Shown in pieces: positions 56,497 through 64,000 of a DNA stretch of 64,000 bases. The notes under the pieces were generated by a model. The model was not told where the DNA came from. It was given only the letters and a program-made list of their open reading frames with translations, and ran no database searches. Source of the DNA: Kingdonia uniflora. Lineage: Eukaryota; Streptophyta; Magnoliopsida; Ranunculales; Circaeasteraceae. Location: contig JACGCM010002624.1 in NCBI GenBank assembly GCA_014058105.1, forward strand, positions 372,001-436,000. Direction: 5' to 3'. Position 1 is the stretch's first letter; each line of letters opens with the position of its first letter. The translations under genes were made by a program, and so were the position numbers.

Positions 56497-59457
56497 TTAA
56501 ACATTATAAAAGTATGGAAGTGAAAATAGAAAGCATTATCCCAAGTGAAGTTCGAACAATAGGAAATCTCGTAGAATGTCTAGCAAGAGAAATCGATGCA
56601 AAGAATCAAAAGTTGGAAGAAATGGAATGCAAGTATAATGAGATTTCAGTGTCTCTTAGGAAAGCAGTGGAGGAGAAGGATGCGTTGTATCAAAATTACA
56701 CTGAAGGTATGTGTTACATTAGAAGCAATGTTTTGTTTCTTTATGTTCAGAAGATCATTATATTTCTCTCCAAATTGGTAAACATTTTAGTATTACTTGT
56801 TATATTTTTGTTTCAGAAATGAGGAGGATGCAATGTGTTTTGCATGATCATTCTCTTAGGGTTCCTCAAGAGATTGAAAAGTTCAAGTCGGTTCTAGATT
56901 CACGAATGGAAGAGCTCGCGAAACGAGCTTCAGAATTGAAAAAACGTGAGATGCAAAATGACTTTGATAGAAAGAAACTGATTATTGAGAAGAGAAAGGT
57001 AGGTGTATTTGTTGAGTTAACGTCTTCTTTTTCAAAAATGTAAACATATAAAACCTCTTTTTCAAAAATGTAAACATATAAAACATTGGCGTTCATCATT
57101 TTAGATTATTTTAATCATACCAACTAATGGAATCACTCATACCATAGTTGCTATTAAGGACAGCTATTTCTGTTATTGTATGTGAAGATGTTCCAAAGCA
57201 ACAAAAACTTCAATCGTGATGGTGGCTATTTCATTCATAGCCGCTCATTGCTCACTGCATGTCCTGAACACCCGTTGTTTTAATGACCAAATTCCTATTG
57301 TTATGAGCTATTGTCGTATATTAATCCGTCCCAGAAATCCCTTACTTTATGAGAACAAGCCACACTTATAGACAGTAATTATGTACTTATGTTCAATTCT
57401 TAGATATATATATAGTAAGATTCTGTTTTAGTGTTCTTAAGTTACTAACGGGTGACTACCTTTTTTCTCATAGAATGCCATGACGAGCCAATCACTTCAG
57501 ACGACAATGTTAGAGCAAAAGGAAGCTTATGAATATGGATTAAGGGTACTCGAAGATGAACGGGTATGCTCCAATCTTTTTACTTTTCAGCAGTAAACAA
57601 ATAAGAGCACTGATCCTCTCTTTTTTTTGTTATAGAATGTCATGAAAATTCAAACACTCCGAATGGGAATTTTAGAGAGAAAAAGATCTTGTGAATATGC
57701 GTTACGGACAATTGAAGATCGACAGGTATGTAAACTTTTATTTGCCCATTTGGAAGCACTAATCCCTTAGTAACAATATAATGAGATATTAAAAATAATG
57801 AAGTGCATTGGAGAAGACGAGAACTTGAAAATTGATGCAATGAGGGAGACAATAAGTAATCTGGAAGAAAAAGAAGGAGAACTGGAACACCTGGAAGATC
57901 TGAGCCAATCTCTTATTGCGAAAGAGCGCAAGAGCAATGATGAGATGCAAGAAGCTCGTAAAGAATTGATTGATGTACGTAAATTTGTATCTCCTATATT
58001 TTTCCTAAATTATTATATTTTATAAAAGATGAATCATATGGTCTTCCGTCACATTATCGGTTAATAAACTTATTAATATGTCAAAGATATTACTCTTATT
58101 TATTTTGTTGGAATATGCTATACATTATTACGACGTGATACCAATAGGTTTTCGTTGGCCTTATGGAATCCATCCATCCCCTGTTACTAGGAGTGATTAT
58201 ATAAGCCACTACACTGTTTGTTTGAGCAGAAATGTTGATCCAGTCTTATTTCATCTATATACAAAAGTGGTCAAAGATTTGTCCATTTTTCTGTTCGTGA
58301 CGGCTGTTATTATTGAGAGTCACAATATATTTATGTATTTTCTCTTGAGGGAAAAGTAATTTTCAGACGCAGATAAAAGACCTGTTTTTCATTAAGCAAA
58401 ATACAGTTGAAAATATAATTAAGGCTTATATTACATTGGCACTTAAAAAAAAACAGTTATTTTTTATTACTTGAAGTGAAAATTCAATTTTCTTTTGGAC
58501 ACTGTTAGTCTACACTCAATCGTTACTTAAGAATTATATTTCCTAGTGTTTCTGTCGGTGGAAGTGTGGAACACTAATTTGTGTTTCTTTTATAGGGTTT
58601 GAAAGAAATCTCAGACTGTACTTCAATTGGGGTCAAAAGAATGGGGGAACTGGATGTGAACCCATTCCAGAATGCCTGCAGGCAAAAATATCCGATTGGA
58701 GAGGCAGATGTGAAATCTCTCGAGCTTTGCTCATTGTGGGATGACTACCTCAGAAATCCCAATTGGCACCCTTTCAAAATAATCACAGTTGCTGGGAAAT
58801 CTCAGGTTTGTGCTCTAGTGATCCATAGTGTATCTGTTTGGCTCGTATTCTGTCTATCATAAGCTCGTGATTGGTCAGGAACCTGGTTCAAGATTTCTAT
58901 GGATATACCATTATATCAATGATTTGGCTGACTGTATATGATTGATATATCGACTGAAAAAATGGTGTGCAAGTAAAAGTTGAAATTTGTTATCTACAGA
59001 TAATCAACTTTGGTATGTGCATGTTTATTTGGTGAGAGTTTGGTGAAAATGTTGATATACAGTCCATGCCCATCGGTGCATGTTTATTTGGCATTCTTGT
59101 TTTTATTTTAAATTTAGCATTCTATATGTGCATAATACTGTAGACTTTCTTCCATCTGAATAAAATCTCTAATTTTATCTTTCCGCTTTTATGTTTGGTA
59201 TATTTGAGATGGCATTTTTGATGCAGGAAATAATAGACTACGAGGATGAAAAGTTAAATGGCTTAAAGAATGAGTTGGGAGAGGTGGTATATCGAGCCGT
59301 GACTACAGCCTTGATGGAGATAAATGATTACAACCCCAGTGGTAGATTCATAATACCGGAACTATGGAACTTCAGAGAAGGGAAGAGAGCAACTTTGAAA
59401 GAAGCAATATCTTTCTTACTCGGGCAATTAAAGTCTACACTCAAACGCAAGAGATAA
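56497..59457 (+). CDS. XS-less FDM-like coiled-coil-XH gene L
   Basis: The exons are 56497-56706 (coil; first ATG 56514), 56817-56998 (182 nt, as in B and G), 57474-57563 and 57636-57725 (two 90-nt exons related to each other), about 57786-57974 (shortened exon 5), 58596-58805 and 59227-59457 (XH). The XH domain is complete ([38 protein letters not shown]) with an LKRKR tail. XS is absent, and a LINE remnant lies where XS would be expected. The front of exon 5 (the EELHKKI region of gene B) is deleted, and its acceptor ATGAG at 57785 is weak. From ATG 56514 the product is about 370 aa. It is diverged from the other copies yet open, so it is either a functional short form or a young pseudogene. 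Confidence 0.65.
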
Positions 59458-60929
59458 CAAAGCCGAGGTTGGTACCAAAATTTTGCCACAATTATTTTTC
59501 ACTCTGAAAACTCCTGTTTGAGTGGCTAGATTAAGATCTTGCATTGTAAATAGTTGCAAATTTAAAGGTAAAAAAGATTCATTACTCCATAAGAAAATAT
59601 TTCCTACATCCACAACATTCAGTCAAAAGAATCATCTATAAATCTAGAATATAACTTGTTAAATCACTGAGAAAGATAGTATACTACTTAATCAGCCATA
59701 AAAAAAAATCCTTGTGATTCATTGAAATATATAATTAGTAGTTTCAGTATTGACAGTAACACGAGGTGCAGCTCAGATAATTTTTGTTGAACAGGTGGGA
59801 GTCCTGTGAAGAGATATCAACAAAAGAAATGTAGTTGTGTTACCGGTGCCTCTCCAGGGCTATTTTACGAGTAGTTTCTGATTCCGAGCTGTCAATAGAT
59901 GATCAGGTTGGCTACATTAATTTATCCCTGATGTAGATTGTTGATCATGAGAAATATCTGTATGCCTCTGGATAATTTAGGAGAAAGGTTGAACAATGTA
60001 CCAAAATCTGAATGTAAAATGACATGGATTTGTATTCTCATAGAAGTAACTAATTTGAGTGTACTATTTAATTTAACATCTCGTGTATTCTTAAGTCTGA
60101 CAAGAGTTTTATTTTGCATTTGGAAAAAATAAATAGAGCAGTTCTGAATATCATAATTGTGAAACTTAGGCATTTTTATTTTCTCCACTATTTTTTTTTT
60201 TGAGAACCAGAGGAGGTTCACCGGTTTAATTATTTTTTCCTCCTCGCCCAACTACTCCAGAATATCGGTAGTCGACTCTCTAAATTTGTTTAAAGTCAAA
60301 TTTAGAGAGCCAAATCCTTTAAAACACCACATCCAACTCTCCAAATTAAAGTCAAATTGCTTAAAGTCTATGGGTTATAGGGTGAATTTCTCCACTTGTT
60401 TATGCAGAATAACAACATTTTTGAGTATGGTGAATTTGTGCGACCCGTTTGGCTCCGTGATAGCGAGAATATTGTAATTTATATTTCTAATTGTAATGGT
60501 GTATTTGACTTCTCGAAAAGTTATGTATGTTAATCTCCCTTAACAAAAGTTTATACTACTAGGTCGATTCAAGGCTTGCAACACATTCTTCATCAATTAC
60601 CACGATGTTTTCGTGCTGCCGTAGCATGATCTTGGTAAGGTATCTTGTGATACAACATGATATGATTGGTTAAGTTTTTTTTTTTTTTTAAAAAAAAATT
60701 CATGCTTGACATAAAAACCATCCGAAGTGTATTGGGCTTTTTACTAAAGGCATAATCATCTCTATATTAGTAGGCCCTACTAAAAAGCCCAGTACACTTA
60801 GGATGTAGTCTATTGATTTATTTATTATAGAGTTATTCAAAATATATGAGAAATTTTATTATTATTAAGATATGTCAATATTGATCGTTTAAGAAATTTT
60901 TATTTTTATTGGAAGCAAGACTCGATATT
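59458..60929. other. Intergenic region after gene L
   Basis: No gene is seen. Near 60265-60340 lies a MITE fragment of the GTAGTCGACTCTC family. At about 60719-60805 is a short inverted repeat (GTATTGGGCTTTTTACTA against TACTAAAAAGCCCAGTACAC). The first arm recurs as a direct repeat at about 61487. Confidence 0.45.
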
Positions 60930-61445
60930 CAGTAGAGCTGATAAAGTAACACGCGACCTGCCAACCCGACCCGACCCGACCTAACCCTGTTTTTGGCGGG
61001 TTTAAGTTTGTTTTAATAGGTCATGAATTATTTGACTCGAACCCATCTAACTCATTTAATAAATAGGTCGGGTTAGGGTTAACCGGTGAACCGTTCAAGT
61101 ATGATTTGGGCCAATTATAATTTATAATTTTTATGGTACTATCCATCATTCTAAGTAAGATCTGAGCCCAAAAAGAGGTTTGTGTTATTACTACCCATAA
61201 ACATATCACATTGAATCCGATCTCACCTCATTTCATCCTATTTACATTTTTGACCCATGTAACCTAAACCTGACCCGTTTACCAGTTCTTAATACTCGAA
61301 CACAAAATTTAAATGAATCCCGTTCTGGGACGACCTTGTTAGGACCCGGACCCGAACCCAAACACGATATACCCGACTTAAATGGTTATGCGCCCTGAAG
61401 TAGGAAGACCCGCCCTGAACGAACCCGACTCGTTGCCACCCTTAG
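60930..61445. mobile_element. Possible hAT-like MITE rich in ACCCGACCCGAC
   Basis: The segment begins AGAGCTGATAAAGTAAC and ends GTTGCCACCCTTAG. It contains CCCGACCCGACCCGAC, GGTCGGGTTAGGGTT and similar motifs, as common plant hAT MITEs do. Inverted termini are weak, and no clear 8-bp duplication was found. Confidence 0.4.
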
Positions 61446-61559
61446 ATATAGCAAGCTATTTTTTAATCATGGTGGACATAAAGGGCATCCCAAATGTATT
61501 GGGCTTTTTAGTGGAGGCCCATAATCATATCCAAATTGGTGGGCCCCCCATGTTTAATT

Positions 61560-61672
61560 TTGGGCTTCATCATCATCCTACGTGGCATGCATGTAGAAGT
61601 AGTGAAGGACAAGTGACCTCAAAACACACACTCTCTGTTTCACTCACAAACTTCAAAGAGATCATCACTAAG
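61560..61672 (+). promoter_or_regulatory. Candidate promoter and leader exon of gene M
   Basis: CCTACGTGGCATGCATG (a G-box-like ACGTGGC and an RY-like CATGCATG) precedes a CACACACTCTCTGTTTCACTC leader. The leader ends at a donor-like CACTAAG|GTTCG at about 61672. It could splice to the acceptor at 63284. Inferred from composition only. Confidence 0.35.
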
Positions 61673-62248
61673 GTTCGTTTAATTTCTTCATCTAATCTCT
61701 GTTTTTTGCCCTAATTTTGTATTTTAAAGTTCATAATGCTAAATATTTTATTTTGCAACTTTAAGGTTATATCTATTATGTTCAAATGCTAACAAACAAC
61801 TCTTTCAAGAGTCTTATTGTGAGATTCACTTGATGGATTGTACTAACATAGAGATTAGAGTATGTTTTGATGGATTTAGTAGAAGATGTTGGATTGGACC
61901 AAAGAGTTATAGTAGTGTGAATGATATAAAAACATAGTGTAGAGTGCAAATGAAGTATATGAAGAGTGTTGTTTTTGGGTTCTTAGTTGTCAAAGAGATG
62001 GGGTTTTAGAATCAGTATTTAAGGATAATAGCTAAAATACATGAGAGTAATGCTTTTAATCAAGCTGATGATATTGCCGGAGTGGGTATGGGTCTAAATT
62101 CTTTTTTATCTTTAACGCAGTAAAGCCTAGCACATTGCTTTCTTCGATCATTAGATATATCGTGGCATCACATAGAAAATTAATAATTAGTGTTTGAGTA
62201 TATGGTGTAAAGTAACATATTAAAGGTTTAGTCTGATATATCGTATCA

Positions 62249-62689
62249 GAGCATCTCCTAAAGTGCCTCACTACCTTTGAAATCCAAGGTGCCACCTAAG
62301 ATTTTCGTCCTCCAGCAGTACCTCACTTGGATTTGAGTCTCCAAAAGCAAGGTTGAGTCTTGCTTTTAGGAGACTCAACCTTGGAATCCAAGACTCAACC
62401 TTGCTTTTTTACTTCGCGATTGGGCGCCCAATTGTTTTTTTTTACAAAAAATTCAAATCGGGTGCCTAAGACTTGGGTGCCCAATATTTTTATTTAAAAA
62501 AAAAATATTCAAATCAGGCGGCCCCCAAGTCTTATCCACCTGATGAAGAAAAAAAAAAAATTTAAAAGAAAATGAAACTTGGGCGCCTGTTAAAAAAAGC
62601 AAGTCAAGTACTGTTGAGAAAATAGAGCCTCACTGACTTGAATTTGGTTTTTTTTCAACCAAGTCAATAAGGCACTTTAGGAGATGCTC
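62249..62689. mobile_element. MITE with GAGCATCTCCTAAAGTGCCT termini
   Basis: The left GAGCATCTCCTAAAGTGCCT is perfectly mirrored by AGGCACTTTAGGAGATGCTC on the right. The interior contains an additional foldback of GACTCAACCTTGCTTTT units and TTGGGCGCC. The 3-bp target does not match exactly (TCA and GAG). Its fragment occurs at 15898. Confidence 0.75.
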
Positions 62690-63284
62690 GAGTTTATATG
62701 ACTTGCTATACAAGTCAATATTCCAGTGTCCTAAGTTTTGTATACTGGGAAACAAGGTGAAAAGACTGGGTCAACTTGGTTTGACTACCAGTCAAAGGCA
62801 TTTTGGGGTCCAGAATTTGAATATGTGAGAAAGTTGGCGTTTAGCCTCTAATTTTCAGCTTATACTGGAGGCCAGAGTCCAAATTTTTCTTTTTTGATCC
62901 CTAGAAAAGGCCCAGAGCTCGTCTGCTCACGAACAGCTGATAGAAATTTTGTGTTTTTATGTTACCTAAAAACCCCATGCCCACATATGGAACGATGTGT
63001 TCTTATATCATATACTGGTTTAGGCAGAAAGACATGCTAGTCTAGCCCTTTTAGAAGATCACCACTTAAGTTGTGAAAATAGTTTAGTAATTTACTGCGT
63101 GATTCACAAACACTACTGTAGCATAAGTATATTAGAGAATATATTAATATGTATTCTAATTGTAACTCGTGTTTCCTTAACAGTTTACATGAATAAAGTT
63201 GTAAAGGATGGTAGTGCAGTTATTTAAGTTGCTGATTCTAATTGAAAGTTGTCTATTATTTTTAATTTTGATATTCTATGGCAG

Positions 63285-63489
63285 GTTGTATAAGATCCTC
63301 TTATTACGATGTGGCTCTTCACCGCGGAAGAAACACGAAGGATAGCTACTGATGTGCCAAGTCTCTTAAGTGAAATTGATCACCTGAAAAGATCATGGAG
63401 AGAAAAAGAGGAGAAGTATATTGACAATATTAGTTATCTGGGAAAAATGTTGGCTGAGAAAGATAATTTACATCATGTCAATATTGAAG
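63285..63489 (+). CDS. First coding exon of FDM-like gene M (cut by window edge)
   Basis: The acceptor TATGGCAG|G opens an exon with ATG at 63309 that ends ATTGAAG|GTATAT in phase 1. Its 60 codons (SEIDHLKRSWREKEEKYI, MLAEKDNLHHVNIEG) match in layout the end of the XS-coil exon of gene B ([14 protein letters not shown]), and the phase is the same. The XS domain is absent. The next expected exon, 182 nt starting E-x-K/R-K-M, is not found before position 64000. It is another XS-less family member, and the rest lies outside. Confidence 0.55.
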
Positions 63490-64000
63490 GTATATTACTG
63501 TGTGGAGCATTTCATAGTATTTTGATCTATACTTGTTATATTTCTTAGTGCTTAGTGTCTAGGTATATTTTCAGGGTAGATAGTGCCAGGATTCTATTAG
63601 TTTTTTGTTACTACGTTGTTATTTTATGATCTCTTACAAAGATCACTCCTAATTATATTATTGTACACATCTACTGCCTTAGTATATATAGGATTTGTTG
63701 TTTATACTTAGGACTTCCTAGAGATCATAATATTCTTATTTATACTAGTCTACACTTGAGTGTTCACCTCAAAAACAAGAGGTTTCTGGATCTCTTATCA
63801 TAAGGGCAACTAGATGTTCATCAGCCCTCAGATAATATTACCTTTTATGCCAAAAGGGATTACGATGAAGATATATCTAATAATCCTTCTCCGAGTACTG
63901 AGATGCCGAATGCTGGAGTAATCTTGTTCTTTGTAGAGCAGCTGTTGAGTTGTACACATCCCCAGCCCAAAACTTCTTCGGACCTATTAAGTACTTGGGT
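63490..64000 (+). other. Intron of gene M or unassigned sequence to window end
   Basis: AT-rich to about 63770 and then more mixed. I could not recognise the next FDM exon or any other coding segment here. Confidence 0.3.

Noticed and set aside
58078..58359. 93-aa frame in a gene L intron
   Set aside because: AT-rich, no motif, and lies between exons at 57974 and 58596 with proper splice sites.

Overview
This window is nuclear DNA from a dicot-like flowering plant. It is AT-rich, with interrupted genes, plant-type splice signals, plant-specific protein families and dense nested transposons. It carries two kinds of real genes. On the minus strand (2167-7662) lies a complete four-exon receptor-like cytoplasmic kinase of subfamily VII, most like the PBL19/PCRK immune-signalling kinases. 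From 9.6 kb to the right edge, on the plus strand, lies a tandem array of at least eight members or fragments of the IDN2/FDM (FACTOR OF DNA METHYLATION) family. These are XS-coiled-coil-XH proteins, known in Arabidopsis to act in RNA-directed DNA methylation.

Array layout. B (9642-14390) is a complete XS-CC-XH gene. C (16228-19483) lacks XS, has a nonsense codon, and its 3' end was copied from B. G (22110-26939) has XS, coil and XH, plus an N-terminus made of in-frame 57-residue repeats that copy the front edge of its own XS domain. I (27649-27921) is a first exon joined to a last exon. H (28794-33588) lacks XS, is frameshifted, and has a solo LTR in an intron. J (35834-41221) is a compact, intact XS-less XH gene whose first intron holds an LTR retrotransposon that itself holds a MITE. 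K (45878-50895) is a near-twin of J whose first intron has gained eight exons of a DUF1985/Ulp1-type gene, and the whole chimera stays in frame over 12 exons. L (56497-59457) is a diverged XS-less copy with a duplicated coil exon. M (63285 onward) is the start of another copy, cut by the window edge.

Across the array the coding exons keep diagnostic lengths (182, 90, 288, 210-216 and about 222 nt) and phases. This allowed gene models to be checked base by base and shared deletions, gene-conversion junctions and empty insertion sites to be found. Upstream of C, G and K is a recurrent degenerate satellite with the near-palindromic core GCCAAATNATTTGGC/ATTCGGC, followed by a shared leader exon that ends AATTTGG|GTAA.

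Mobile DNA includes two PIF/Harbinger MITEs with TAA/TTA target duplications, a hAT MITE with an 8-bp duplication, a foldback element with a 10-bp duplication and an empty paralogous site, a non-autonomous LTR element with a 5-bp duplication, a solo LTR of the same family, a Ty3-type gag-only element nested in a Harbinger element, and copia gag and LINE RNase H remains. A 5 x 114-bp minisatellite lies at 34.4-35.0 kb. The most notable feature is a methylation-factor family that is itself being broken up and recombined by transposons, giving XS-less XH proteins, a repeat-expanded XS protein and an in-frame DUF1985-XH chimera. All splice joins are read from sequence only; no transcript evidence is available here.
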